A stretch of 64,000 nucleotides of DNA, from the NCBI GenBank assembly GCA_038322815.1, contig JBBQGG010000004.1:23869-87868 (forward strand), in the 5' to 3' direction. Shown piece by piece: positions 43,457 to 51,715 of this stretch. The notes under the pieces were generated by a model, which was not told the DNA's origin, ran no database searches, and saw only the letters and a program-made list of their open reading frames with translations. The position numbers were made by a program, and so were the translations under genes. This DNA is from PALSA-1296 sp038322815 (lineage in GTDB: Bacteria; Bacteroidota; Ignavibacteria; Palsa-1295). How positions within the stretch are numbered: position 1 is the first letter of the stretch; every line of letters begins with the position of its first letter.

Positions 43457-44128
43457 TTAAGCGCGCTCTTCCTGATCCCAGCCTTCTTTTCCGACAAGAG
43501 GCACAAATTTGAACTCCGGTAACTCTTCGACAGCAAGTTTACCCAGCAGATTTTTTACAAGATACATTCGCTGAATATCGAGCGAACCGACAGGAACAAG
43601 AAGTCTGCCCCCATTTAGATCAAGCTGTTTTGTAAGCGTCTCGGGCACATCAGGCGCTCCTGCCGTTACGATGATCGCATCGAACGGCGCATATTCCGGC
43701 CATCCTCGTGACCCATCCCCAGACCTTGAAATAATATCATGATAGCCAAGAGCATCAAATCGCTTACGCGCAATTTGCAAAAGCGACTGGTGCCTCTCGA
43801 TAGTAAATACCTTGCATCCTAATTCAGCTAGCACCGCTGCCTGATAACCGGAACCGGTGCCGATCTCCAAAACTTTTTCACCGGTTTTTAATTGAAGAGC
43901 TTGTGTCATATAGGCAACAGTATATGGCTGGGATATCGTTTGCCCCGATCCAATGGGCAACGCTGAATCCTCATAGGCGCGGCGAGCAAAGTTCTTTTCC
44001 AAAAATTGTTCTCTGGGTATTTTCCCCATTGCCCGAAGCACCGAAGCATTAGAAATTCCCCGGGATCGAAGAAATTCCAGCAAATGAGAACGTTCGTGAG
44101 AAAAATTATTTTGAGCGGAATGAAGCAT
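43457..44128 (-). CDS. pcm: Protein-L-isoaspartate O-methyltransferase
   Basis: SAM-dependent repair enzyme that methylates isoaspartyl residues in damaged proteins. 223 residues: ALPIGSGQTISQPYTVAYM is the family signature, the SAM site is VLEIGTGSGYQAAVLAELG, and YAPFDAIIVTAGAPDVPETL and GGRLLVPVG follow. It starts with ATG at 44128 and its stop abuts the miaA start. It sits between cdaA and miaA in the operon. Confidence 0.95.
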   Translation of the reverse strand: MLHSAQNNFSHERSHLLEFLRSRGISNASVLRAMGKIPREQFLEKNFARRAYEDSALPIGSGQTISQPYTVAYMTQALQLKTGEKVLEIGTGSGYQAAVLAELGCKVFTIERHQSLLQIARKRFDALGYHDIISRSGDGSRGWPEYAPFDAIIVTAGAPDVPETLTKQLDLNGGRLLVPVGSLDIQRMYLVKNLLGKLAVEELPEFKFVPLVGKEGWDQEERA

Positions 44129-44141
44129 GGAGAGTTTTTAA

Positions 44142-44987
44142 TTACCTGTCAGTTCCTTCTCTTGATTCAAGTGCATAATCCTTTGAAGTACCTGTCAGAT
44201 GAATATTTGTAGTTACAACGATGGGTCCTGTGATGGCCGACGTGATCTTCTCGCGAAGCTCTTCGCCTGAAAGATTGAGAGAAAGTTTTCCGGATTTTGC
44301 AAAAGCAAATTCTCCCGTTTCTTCCGAAAGCACGAGGGCAACGACATCTGCCTGTTCGGAAATTCCGAGCGCAGCGCGGTGACGTGTACCTAGCATTTTT
44401 TCTCCGATCGCTTCAACTCCCGATAGGGGCAAGGTACATCGTGCAGCTTCGATGTAGCGATCTTTAATAATAACTGCACCGTCATGAAGTGGGCTTCGTT
44501 TATTAAAGATTGTCACTAAAAGCTCCTTGGATATGTGTGCATGGAGCGGCAATCCCGTATCAACAAAAAGTTTTATATCAGTTGTACGAATAATTATTAT
44601 AAGTGCTCCTTCATGGCGTTGTCGCAATTCCTCAAATGCCCTGACGATGATATCGGCATATTCTTTTACATCAGTGCGAATAAAAAATTTGACAATAGGA
44701 TTTCTTCCTAGATAGAGCAATAGTCTGCGCAGTTCAGGTTGAAACAGAACGATAAGTGCTATAACCCAAATATCGGTAAGTGTCTTTAAAATCCAAGACA
44801 AGGCTTTCATATCCACAGCCCGTGCAATGATCGAACCGATTATCACGAGCATTAACCCTAGAAAAACCTGCGCTGCAATAGTACCGCGCATTGCAACGTA
44901 AATCCTGTAAAATAGAAAAGTAACCAAAAGAATATCGAGAATATCGACCCAGGTAATCGTTATAAATCCTATGGTGAAGACATCCAT
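44142..44987 (-). CDS. cdaA: Diadenylate cyclase CdaA
   Basis: Makes the second messenger c-di-AMP from two ATP at the membrane. 281 residues: three N-terminal membrane helices (about 10-30, 37-57, 62-85), a coiled linker, and a DisA_N (DAC) domain. The catalytic DGA is at 169-171 (SPLHDGAVIIKD) and RHR at 202-204 (GTRHRAALGISE). No CdaR-like gene is adjacent; the neighbours are phoH (9 bases upstream) and pcm. In this position it probably supports cell-wall and osmotic homeostasis, as in related bacteria. Confidence 0.95.
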   Translation of the reverse strand: MDVFTIGFITITWVDILDILLVTFLFYRIYVAMRGTIAAQVFLGLMLVIIGSIIARAVDMKALSWILKTLTDIWVIALIVLFQPELRRLLLYLGRNPIVKFFIRTDVKEYADIIVRAFEELRQRHEGALIIIIRTTDIKLFVDTGLPLHAHISKELLVTIFNKRSPLHDGAVIIKDRYIEAARCTLPLSGVEAIGEKMLGTRHRAALGISEQADVVALVLSEETGEFAFAKSGKLSLNLSGEELREKITSAITGPIVVTTNIHLTGTSKDYALESREGTDR

Positions 44988-44995
44988 TTGATGTA

Positions 44996-46000
44996 CTATT
45001 TCTTTTCTTCTTTGCTTCCGTTAGTTGTAAGTGTCAGTTCAACACCTTTATTATTATAATTTTCATACGCTTCGATGATCTCGCGAACTAACTTGTGCCG
45101 CATAACATCGGCTTTATTAAAATACACCATTGAAATTCCTTCTACACCCTGAAGTATCTCCTGAATCTGTATTAATCCTGATTGCGTACGCGACGGAAGA
45201 TCAATCTGTGTCATATCGCCGGTAACAATCACTTTCGATCCGATTCCGATTCTCGTTAAAAACATTTTCATTTGCATTGTGGTCGCATTCTGTGCTTCAT
45301 CGAGAATCACGAAGGCATTATTGAGCGTTCTTCCCCGCATATAAGCAAGTGGCACAACTTCGACAGTACCTCGCTCTATGTACCCCTTAAGTTTCTCAGC
45401 TGTCATCATTTCTTCTGCAGCATCATATAGAGGTCTTAGGTACGGATCAACTTTCTGTGATAGATCGCCGGGTAAAAAACCCAGGCTTTCTCCTGCCTCA
45501 ACGGCCGGCCTGGCAAGAATAATTTTTGCTACTTCGCGTGTCTTCAGTGCCGAGATCGCCATTGCAACCGCTAAATATGTTTTACCGGTACCTGCAGGAC
45601 CGATTGCAAAAACAATATCATTCTTCTTAACAGCTTTGTAATATTCAATCTGTGTCGGTGTCTTGACTCTGATCGGTTGATTGTGCGTAAAAAGAACGAT
45701 CGATTCCAGTTCAGCAAAATTCTGCGCTACTTCTTTTCCTGCAGAGACAATGTCTATAACAGTTGTTACATCTGTTTTTGATAAGTGCCCGGCTTTCGCA
45801 AGGAGAAAGGATAATTCACTAAATACTTTTTCGATAGATGTTACTTCCTGCAATGATCCTTGCAATAAGATCACATCGCCTCTTGCAATGATCCTTGCAT
45901 CGAACCGCTGTTCGATAAGTCGAAGATATTGATCTTGCGGACCGAAAAGCAAAACTGCTTCAGTCGGCGCTACTCGTATTTTTCGTTCTACTACTTCCAT
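44996..46000 (-). CDS. PhoH family ATPase
   Basis: 334 residues. A short KH-like N-terminal domain (about 10-75) precedes a helicase-type P-loop ATPase: Walker A GPAGTGKT (134-141), Walker B AFVILDEAQN, and VTGDMTQIDLP. PhoH-like proteins act in RNA metabolism and stress, and are often encoded with ybeY. Here no ybeY follows; cdaA does. First gene of the operon, about 115 bases downstream of the LysM gene, with a terminator in between. Confidence 0.92.
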   Translation of the reverse strand: MEVVERKIRVAPTEAVLLFGPQDQYLRLIEQRFDARIIARGDVILLQGSLQEVTSIEKVFSELSFLLAKAGHLSKTDVTTVIDIVSAGKEVAQNFAELESIVLFTHNQPIRVKTPTQIEYYKAVKKNDIVFAIGPAGTGKTYLAVAMAISALKTREVAKIILARPAVEAGESLGFLPGDLSQKVDPYLRPLYDAAEEMMTAEKLKGYIERGTVEVVPLAYMRGRTLNNAFVILDEAQNATTMQMKMFLTRIGIGSKVIVTGDMTQIDLPSRTQSGLIQIQEILQGVEGISMVYFNKADVMRHKLVREIIEAYENYNNKGVELTLTTNGSKEEKK

Positions 46001-46025
46001 ACTCTATATAACCAAGAAAGATGAT

Positions 46026-46069
46026 AAAAAGTGAAAGACCGTTCTTCCTTTCGGAAAAACGGTCTTTCA
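46026..46069 (-). terminator. Intrinsic terminator after the LysM gene
   Basis: TGAAAGACCGTT / AACGGTCTTTCA form a 12-base stem, with an inner TTCC/GGAA stem on the loop. On the minus strand the stem is followed by CTTTTTATC. It separates the LysM transcript from phoH. Confidence 0.75.
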
Positions 46070-46114
46070 AATCTAATTACGTTTTAATAAGCGTTTTACT
46101 TTCGTAGCTGCGAA

Positions 46115-46864
46115 TTAATGTTTGCGATGACGATATCCCGTCATATCTTTATCTTCTACCGTGACTGCAGTTTTCATGATTGTAAGCTGCTGGCCTGGAT
46201 AGATGAGATCAGGATTCTTGATCTGATCACTATTGGTATGCCAGATCTTCGGCCATGCAAAAGGATCGTTATAGATATCCGGTTTTTTTGCAATGTTCCA
46301 AAGACAATCGCGGTCTTTACGCCATGTGCCAACGGTATAAACCATATTCGGCGGTACCATTCCATGCCTCATTTGCATATAGGTATTCGACATTGCCATC
46401 ACACGGCTGTGATGATCCGGAATAAGTACAAGCTTATCACCGCGTAAAGTGCGGATCTCGCTCTCAAGAGCTTGAACTCTCGGCTTATTCTGATTCAACT
46501 GATCCGGAGAAAGTGAGCGAAGCGAATTCAACTCCTGCTCATCTTTTGCCAAGCGCTCACGATAGGCATTATATCCATTACGATCTGTGCCACAGAGAGC
46601 ATATAGCTCGTTCTTGCACTTATCGTTATCTGCCATTCTCTGTTGAAGATCGGCGCTTGCTCTCGTGCCGGCGTCCGTTGTAGTTCTTAGTTGGTCACGA
46701 AGATTATTGATCTCGCTGGTGCGATATGAAATCGTAGAATCAGCCTGTTCTTTCGTGAAATCTTCGGGATAATTCGAGTTATATTTATTTCTCTCCTGTG
46801 CCGAAGAAATTCCGGCAAGTGATAGCACCATAAGTGCTGTGAGTAAAATTGAAGTTTTTTTCAT
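46115..46864 (-). CDS. Secreted coiled-coil protein with C-terminal LysM-like domain
   Basis: 249 residues with a signal peptide (ends GISSAQ). A long helical region (about 35-150) with heptads (ISYRTSEINNLRDQLRTT, LQQRMADNDKCKNELYAL) is followed by a LysM-type domain near the end: DRDCLWNIAKKPDIYNDPF, WPKIWHTNSDQIKNPDLIYPG and QQLTI. This form (WxIAxxxxIYxDPxxWPxIxxxN) is common in FCB-phylum periplasmic proteins that bind peptidoglycan. It is downstream of a coiled-coil lipoprotein, probably its partner, with which it shares the promoter at 47314-47346. Confidence 0.85.
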   Translation of the reverse strand: MKKTSILLTALMVLSLAGISSAQERNKYNSNYPEDFTKEQADSTISYRTSEINNLRDQLRTTTDAGTRASADLQQRMADNDKCKNELYALCGTDRNGYNAYRERLAKDEQELNSLRSLSPDQLNQNKPRVQALESEIRTLRGDKLVLIPDHHSRVMAMSNTYMQMRHGMVPPNMVYTVGTWRKDRDCLWNIAKKPDIYNDPFAWPKIWHTNSDQIKNPDLIYPGQQLTIMKTAVTVEDKDMTGYRHRKH

Positions 46865-46894
46865 TTTTTAGTCTCCTGTATTTATGGTGAGAGA

Positions 46895-47248
46895 TTAGCG
46901 ATGTTTCTTTTTAGCTGGTGCAGTCATCGGAGGTGGCGGTGGAGGTGCCATGCGCCACTCTACACTATCTGCCCAAATGTTCGGCCAATTTACAAGTCCG
47001 GCGCGAACAGCAGCTGTCTGAGCACTGCAATCTGCCATATCTCTATCCTGTGCAGCGAGTTTTCCCTGAACGTCGCTCAGATTACCCTTTGCACGCTCAA
47101 GATCCATTTTCAAGCCGTCACGGCTTTGATCCAGGTCGCGAATTTTTTTCATTTGCTCTTCCGTCGCTTTATTCGAGCAACTCGAAAGCGCCACCATCGC
47201 AATGCATGCGATAGCTAAGACTCGAGAAAACATGTGTGGTGATTTCAT
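46895..47248 (-). CDS. Coiled-coil lipoprotein
   Basis: 117 residues. Lipoprotein signal peptide with lipobox VALSSC, then a coiled coil (EEQMKKIRDLDQSRDG, LERAKGNLSDVQGKLAAQD), and a short tail with a proline run (APPPPPPMTAP) and a basic end KKKHR. The layout resembles small outer-membrane lipoproteins of the Lpp type that contact peptidoglycan, but no family is recognised. It is first in a two-gene operon with the LysM protein; a Bacteroidota-type promoter lies about 65 bases upstream. Confidence 0.75.
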   Translation of the reverse strand: MKSPHMFSRVLAIACIAMVALSSCSNKATEEQMKKIRDLDQSRDGLKMDLERAKGNLSDVQGKLAAQDRDMADCSAQTAAVRAGLVNWPNIWADSVEWRMAPPPPPPMTAPAKKKHR

Positions 47249-47313
47249 TTTACCAAGACTCCTTTATAGATTAAAAAAAGTTACAAGTCGCAATGTTGCA
47301 ATCCTTTAGCGTA

Positions 47314-47346
47314 CAAAAATACGACAAAATTGTGACCTCGAACAAA
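47314..47346 (-). promoter_or_regulatory. Bacteroidota-type promoter for the lipoprotein-LysM operon
   Basis: On the minus strand TTTG (47346-47343), a 21-base spacer, and TATTTTTG (47321-47314) match the -33 TTTG / -7 TAnnTTTG consensus of primary sigma factors in this phylum. The start codon is at 47248, giving a leader of about 60 bases. Confidence 0.6.
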
Positions 47347-47491
47347 TATACGCAAATTTAATGCCAGAGGATTCCTTTAAGGTACTCCAACTTTGAACCC
47401 GTCAAACGATCAATTCCGCTCATTATGCAGAATTTGACGGCGTAAAAAGAACCGCAACTTGTTTATTTCTAACAAAATGGCTCAAATGCCA

Positions 47492-49039
47492 CTACTCCCA
47501 TTCAATGGTTGCAGGAGGCTTCGAACTAATATCATAGACTACCCTTGAAATTCCACGGACTTCATTAGCAATTCTGTTGGAGACACTTGCAAGAAATTCG
47601 TGAGGGAATCGAGACCAATCGGCTGTCATACCGTCAACGCTGGATACAGCGCGGAGAGCGCAAACATTATCATACGTCCGTTCATCGCCCATTACACCGA
47701 CCGTCCTGACTGGAAGCAGCACAGCAAATGCCTGCCATGTGGTATGATAGAGATTCGATGCGCGAAGCTCTTCGATGAAGATCGAATCGGCGGAACGAAG
47801 CAAGTCGAGTTTTTCTTTCGTGATGTCGCCGATGACTCTGATCGAAAGTCCCGGTCCCGGAAAAGGATGGCGGTCAATAAAATGTTCAGGAATGCCAAGT
47901 GCTCTGCCCACATTGCGGACTTCATCTTTGAATAATTCGCGTAATGGCTCGATCAGATCAAGCTCCATTAGTTCAGGCAAACCGCCGACATTATGATGCG
48001 ATTTAATTGTTGCCGATGGACCTTTGAAGGAAACCGATTCGATCACATCGGGGTAGATCGTACCTTGTACGAGAAATTTCGCATCCGAAAATTTTTTTGC
48101 TTCTTCAGCAAGTACATCAATGAATGCTTTACCGATAATTTTTCTTTTTTGTTCGGGATCGGTAATATCTTTTAAGCGAGTCAGAAACATTTCGGATGAG
48201 TCGGCGAAATCGAGATCAATTCCGAAATGATCGCGGAAGGTATGTAGCACTTCTGCGCTTTCGCCGCGGCGCATTAAGCCGTTATCAACATGAATACATT
48301 TAAGCTGATTGCCGATGGCGCGATGAACCAGCACTGCTGCAACGGCAGAATCTACACCTCCTGATAGCGCGCAAATTACGGTTTTATCACCGACCTTCAC
48401 TTTTATTTCGGCAACTGTTGCTTCGATAAAATTCTGTGAATTCCATCCACCTTTTACTCCGGCAATATCAAAGAGAAAATTTCCGAGTAATTGCGCACCG
48501 CCAACCGTATGCACAACTTCAGGATGAAATTGAATTGCATATATTTTTTTCTCGTCATTAGCAATTGCAGAGATCGGCGAATTTTTTGAATGCGCAACGA
48601 TGCGAAACCCCGTCGGCATTTTCGTCACTTTATCGCCATGCGACATCCAGACTGTCGTACGCTCGGCAATGTCAGCAAAAAGTTTGCAGTCCTTATCATC
48701 AATGATAAGCTCGGCTCTGCCGTATTCTTTTTTTGCGCTGTTATCGACTTCGCCGCCCATATCATAAGCGATCATCTGCAAGCCGTAACAGATACCGAGG
48801 ATCGGTTTGCCCATCGTGAATACGGCTGAATCACAGCGCGGGGCGCCTTCGGCATAAATGCTGGAAGGTCCGCCTGAAAGAATAATGGCTGATAGATTAA
48901 ATTCTTTTATCTCAGCAAGCGGAGCGTTACATGGAAGTATCTCAGCATAAACGCCATGCTCGCGGACGCGGCGGGCAATGAGTTGAGTATATTGTGAACC
49001 AAAATCTAAAATGAGAACAGAATCGCCTGAATGTGCCAT
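47492..49039 (-). CDS. guaA: GMP synthase (glutamine-hydrolysing)
   Basis: Converts XMP to GMP with glutamine as nitrogen donor. 515 residues: class I amidotransferase domain with Cys84 (GICYGLQMIAYDMGG) and the His/Glu pair in QFHPEVVHT. The ATP pyrophosphatase domain follows with the P-loop ALSGGVDSAVAAVL, then the GMP synthase C-terminal dimerisation domain (RHPFPGPGLSIRVIGD, ending SKPPATIEWE). The frame is complete. Two A10-containing direct repeats lie immediately before the ATG (49041-49101). Confidence 0.97.
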   Translation of the reverse strand: MAHSGDSVLILDFGSQYTQLIARRVREHGVYAEILPCNAPLAEIKEFNLSAIILSGGPSSIYAEGAPRCDSAVFTMGKPILGICYGLQMIAYDMGGEVDNSAKKEYGRAELIIDDKDCKLFADIAERTTVWMSHGDKVTKMPTGFRIVAHSKNSPISAIANDEKKIYAIQFHPEVVHTVGGAQLLGNFLFDIAGVKGGWNSQNFIEATVAEIKVKVGDKTVICALSGGVDSAVAAVLVHRAIGNQLKCIHVDNGLMRRGESAEVLHTFRDHFGIDLDFADSSEMFLTRLKDITDPEQKRKIIGKAFIDVLAEEAKKFSDAKFLVQGTIYPDVIESVSFKGPSATIKSHHNVGGLPELMELDLIEPLRELFKDEVRNVGRALGIPEHFIDRHPFPGPGLSIRVIGDITKEKLDLLRSADSIFIEELRASNLYHTTWQAFAVLLPVRTVGVMGDERTYDNVCALRAVSSVDGMTADWSRFPHEFLASVSNRIANEVRGISRVVYDISSKPPATIEWE

Positions 49040-49040
49040 G

Positions 49041-49101
49041 AGTACAAAAAAAAAACGTTCTTCTTGTGAGTCTATTGTTGACTACAAAAAAAAAACGTTC
49101 T
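49041..49101. repeat. Paired A-tract direct repeat upstream of guaA
   Basis: A(G/C)TAC-A10-CGTTCT occurs at 49041-49061 and again at 49081-49101, exactly 40 bases apart. The first copy touches the guaA start. Spacing of about four helical turns and the long A tracts suggest bending or a protein-binding site. Alternatively they are slippage-prone repeats of no function. Confidence 0.6.
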
Positions 49102-49235
49102 CTTTTCAGCCGTCTGTGCCGACTGAATTCAGTTGTAAAATTTCGAAGCGTTGAAAAGGATTTTCGTGGGGAATTGGTTCCGCTTTGTTACAGTTCTTAT
49201 TGCAGCTTCAATTCATCTTATTTTGAACGAATGGT

Positions 49236-50289
49236 ATGAAAGTCTTCATCATAGCTTCACTCCTCGCCTGCTTTGCAGTAACAGGATATTCTCAGGGTGT
49301 GCCGTCAAGTTGCACAGCGCCTGATTCTATAGTTAACCTATTTGCTGAAGATGCTGCAAGAATAACCCTTGACCTAATGATTGAAAGAAACCCTACATAT
49401 ACTGACAGTACGAACATTCCTCAAGCACTTCAAGATACTTTCCTTAGAACACTTATTGCAGTATATAATTCTGGGTTACGAGCGACGGATACAATTATGG
49501 GACGAGTAAATCTTTATAGCCAATATTATAGTGACATTCGAGGTCCTATTTTTATCCATGCACGTTTTCTTAAAGATTATAGCTCCTTTTCACTAAAGAA
49601 AAATCATCTTGAACATAGATACTACTATTCCTTGGAAAAATTATTTAGCAAAAAAAACAATTCCTACCGGGAATGGTAAGATTGACAGCATGATTCATAC
49701 TTTCGGAATCATTGTTGATTCTGTTTCACTCGGTTATAAACAAAATAAAACGATTTACCTCCATACTCCAATTTTTCAAAATATCTTGGCGTTGACGAAA
49801 GAGTGGAATATGTTAAGCAATGATCCCACAGATGCTAGACCCGATCCCATAGGTGCAGGTGATGGTGATCAGATACTACAGAAAACCTCAGATACTGCAA
49901 TAACTCTTAACTACAAGTTTGGGTGGAATGATTGCCCTTCAGGATGTATTGGAAGGCATTATTGGGTTTTTACTATTTACCCCGATTGTTCTGTAAGATA
50001 TAATAATTCTTACGGCGATGATTTATTTCTAGCAGAGGTTAAAGCCGAGTCAAATGCAAACTCTAACCTTTCTCTCTATCCTGATCCAACTTCAAATAAA
50101 ATTACCATCGAAAACCGAATTGGAAATACTATTGAGATTGTTGATATTAACGAACAAATTCTTGAAAAGATATTAATAAATTCAGATCAAGAAGAAGTAG
50201 ATGTATCGAGACTTCCCAAAGGAATGTATTTCGTAAAAGCAACAGATAAAAAAGGCACTATCAGCACAGCAAAATTCGTAAAAGAGTAA
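49236..50289 (+). pseudogene. Secreted protein with T9SS sorting domain, frameshifted
   Basis: The first frame (49236-49679) has a signal peptide ending GYSQ and a helical domain (FLRTLIAVYNSGLRATDT). The second frame (open through 49609-50289) continues with NIDTTIPWKNYLAKK, FGIIVDSVSLGYKQNK and GRHYWVFTIYPDCSV, and ends with a type IX sorting domain (LSLYPDPTSNKITI, GMYFVKATDKKG). The frames cross near the A-rich run around 49588-49612; one base changes the frame so that SLKKNHL is followed by unrelated residues. Joined, the protein would be about 350 residues. The domain between signal and sorting parts is not recognised. Confidence 0.7.
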
Positions 50290-50387
50290 ATCCCGCCCAC
50301 TGTTGAAACCGTGGGCTAATCTGTTTTCATCGCCGTCAGCGATTTGGGTATAGGCTTGGGTTTCAAGGCAGCAGGGTCGGGCAATGG

Positions 50388-50573
50388 TTATCTTTGCAAC
50401 GAAGCAAGCTTACTCTCTTTTAATTTTTCGGCGAAGTATTTTTTTATCTGCTCGTAGCTCATACCTTCGATTTCTTTTGAAATCTGCTCTTTCACGTTTC
50501 GGAAGAAATCAACGGCGTGAAAATCTGTCAGTACAGTAGTCGGCATCGTTTGTATTTGTTCGTTAGTCTTCAT
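50388..50573 (-). CDS. Small protein downstream of PIN toxin
   Basis: 61 residues (start MKTNEQIQTMPTTVLTDFHA). The middle (VDFFRNVKEQISKEIEGMS) and the helical end (YEQIKKYFAEKLKE) match the look of short conserved proteins encoded after PIN-domain genes. Its start overlaps the PIN gene stop by 11 bases. Role probably accessory or antitoxin; not shown by sequence. Confidence 0.55.
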   Translation of the reverse strand: MKTNEQIQTMPTTVLTDFHAVDFFRNVKEQISKEIEGMSYEQIKKYFAEKLKESKLASLQR

Positions 50574-51024
50574 ATCTTATTAACTCCTTTGGTGCACGAA
50601 TATCAATAACAGGATAGCCGAGCTTCATATTTACTCCATTAAACAATAAAATTTTGTCAAGATTCACGATATGCCTGAAGTTCCAACTTACTAAAACGTC
50701 AATGCGGTTTACGGTAGCGATAGCAATATGATAAGCATCGTTCAAACTTGCCTTGCCTAAAATCTTTTCGTCAACGTACTGATTCGCAAGTTCCTGTGCT
50801 TCGTTCGAAAAGTCAACGATGACTAAACAATCTGTCGGAATGGAATCGGCGAGGTCTTTAACATATTGTGGTGCAGGCAATAATTCGATATTACTTATTT
50901 CCGAAAGGTAAATATCATACTCCTTTGCAAATACTCTCTTGAAAAACAGTTTTGTATCAACTTCAAACTCTTTATCAAAGTATCCGCCAAGCATAGAAGA
51001 ATCAATGTAAATTCGCTGCCGCAT
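50563..51024 (-). CDS. PIN-domain ribonuclease toxin
   Basis: 153 residues with the PIN fold: RIYIDSSMLGGYFD (first acidic residue Asp8), SEISNIELL (second, Glu), SLNDAYHIAIA (third, Asp) and LVSWNFRHIVNL near the last strand (Asn where many members have Asn or Asp). PIN toxins of type II systems are metal-dependent RNases that cut tRNA or mRNA. It lies between two small genes: an upstream one 5 bases away (51029-51247) and an overlapping downstream one (50388-50573). Either may be the antitoxin. Confidence 0.82.
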   Translation of the reverse strand: MRQRIYIDSSMLGGYFDKEFEVDTKLFFKRVFAKEYDIYLSEISNIELLPAPQYVKDLADSIPTDCLVIVDFSNEAQELANQYVDEKILGKASLNDAYHIAIATVNRIDVLVSWNFRHIVNLDKILLFNGVNMKLGYPVIDIRAPKELIRYED

Positions 51025-51028
51025 TGTG

Positions 51029-51247
51029 TTACATTTCGGCCAGGACTTCTTGGAGAGTTTTCAGTTTTTTCTTTCCTTGTTTGTACAAGGCAATTTCATC
51101 GAGTGAGGATACAACATCCTTGCGAAGTTTCAAAAGGAATTCCGCTTCAAGTAATTTCTTTTCAATTTTTTTCCAATCTGATAATAGCATCTGCACTAAC
51201 CGATGCTTGCTCTTGGAATCGTTAATATATTTCAGGCTGTACGTCAT
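51029..51247 (-). CDS. Putative antitoxin upstream of PIN toxin
   Basis: 72 residues, lysine-rich and helical (LLSDWKKIEKKLLEAEFLLK, LDEIALYKQGKKKLKTLQEV in segments). There is no clear ribbon-helix-helix or AbrB motif. The gap to the PIN toxin is 5 bases and the two share orientation, so co-expression is likely. Antitoxin function is inferred from order, antitoxin first being the usual arrangement. Confidence 0.55.
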   Translation of the reverse strand: MTYSLKYINDSKSKHRLVQMLLSDWKKIEKKLLEAEFLLKLRKDVVSSLDEIALYKQGKKKLKTLQEVLAEM

Positions 51248-51296
51248 AGATATAAAAACTACGAATGGTGAGGAATTATTCCACCTCGGATCCCCC

Positions 51297-51677
51297 CTAC
51301 TGCCCGATCAGCGCCTTATACTCCCCTACTCCCATAGTATGTGATTTTATTTCACCGGGATCGCTCATCTCCACTTTCAGCAGCCAGCCTGTTGCGTAGG
51401 GATCTTTATTCACCATTTCAGGAGTATCGATGATCGCAGTATTCACTTCGGTGATCTTGCCCGAGATCGGTGTATAGATATCGCTGACAGTCTTCACCGC
51501 TTCGACAGTACCAACGGATTCACCAGCCTTTACATCTTTGCCGCTTGGGATATCAAGATAGATCACATCACCAAGTTCGCCTTGTGCAAAATCGGTGATG
51601 CCAATGATTGCAGTGTTGCCTTCAACACGAATCCATTCGTGTTCTTTAGTGTAGGTTAGGTTTTCTGGGAAAATCAT
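51297..51677 (-). CDS. gcvH: Glycine cleavage system H protein
   Basis: Lipoyl carrier that shuttles the aminomethyl group between P, T and L proteins. 126 residues: YTKEHEWIRVEGNTAIIGIT, DFAQGELGDVIYLDIP, and the lipoylation site VEAVKTVSDIYTPISG. The protein is of normal size. It lies 38 bases downstream of accC on the same strand; both it and AccB are swinging-arm carriers, though of different cofactors. The other glycine cleavage genes are not in this window. Confidence 0.95.
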   Translation of the reverse strand: MIFPENLTYTKEHEWIRVEGNTAIIGITDFAQGELGDVIYLDIPSGKDVKAGESVGTVEAVKTVSDIYTPISGKITEVNTAIIDTPEMVNKDPYATGWLLKVEMSDPGEIKSHTMGVGEYKALIGQ

Positions 51678-51715
51678 TTTTTAAAGTTTTTTAGTTTATA
51701 TTTTTTTTAGAGGTC

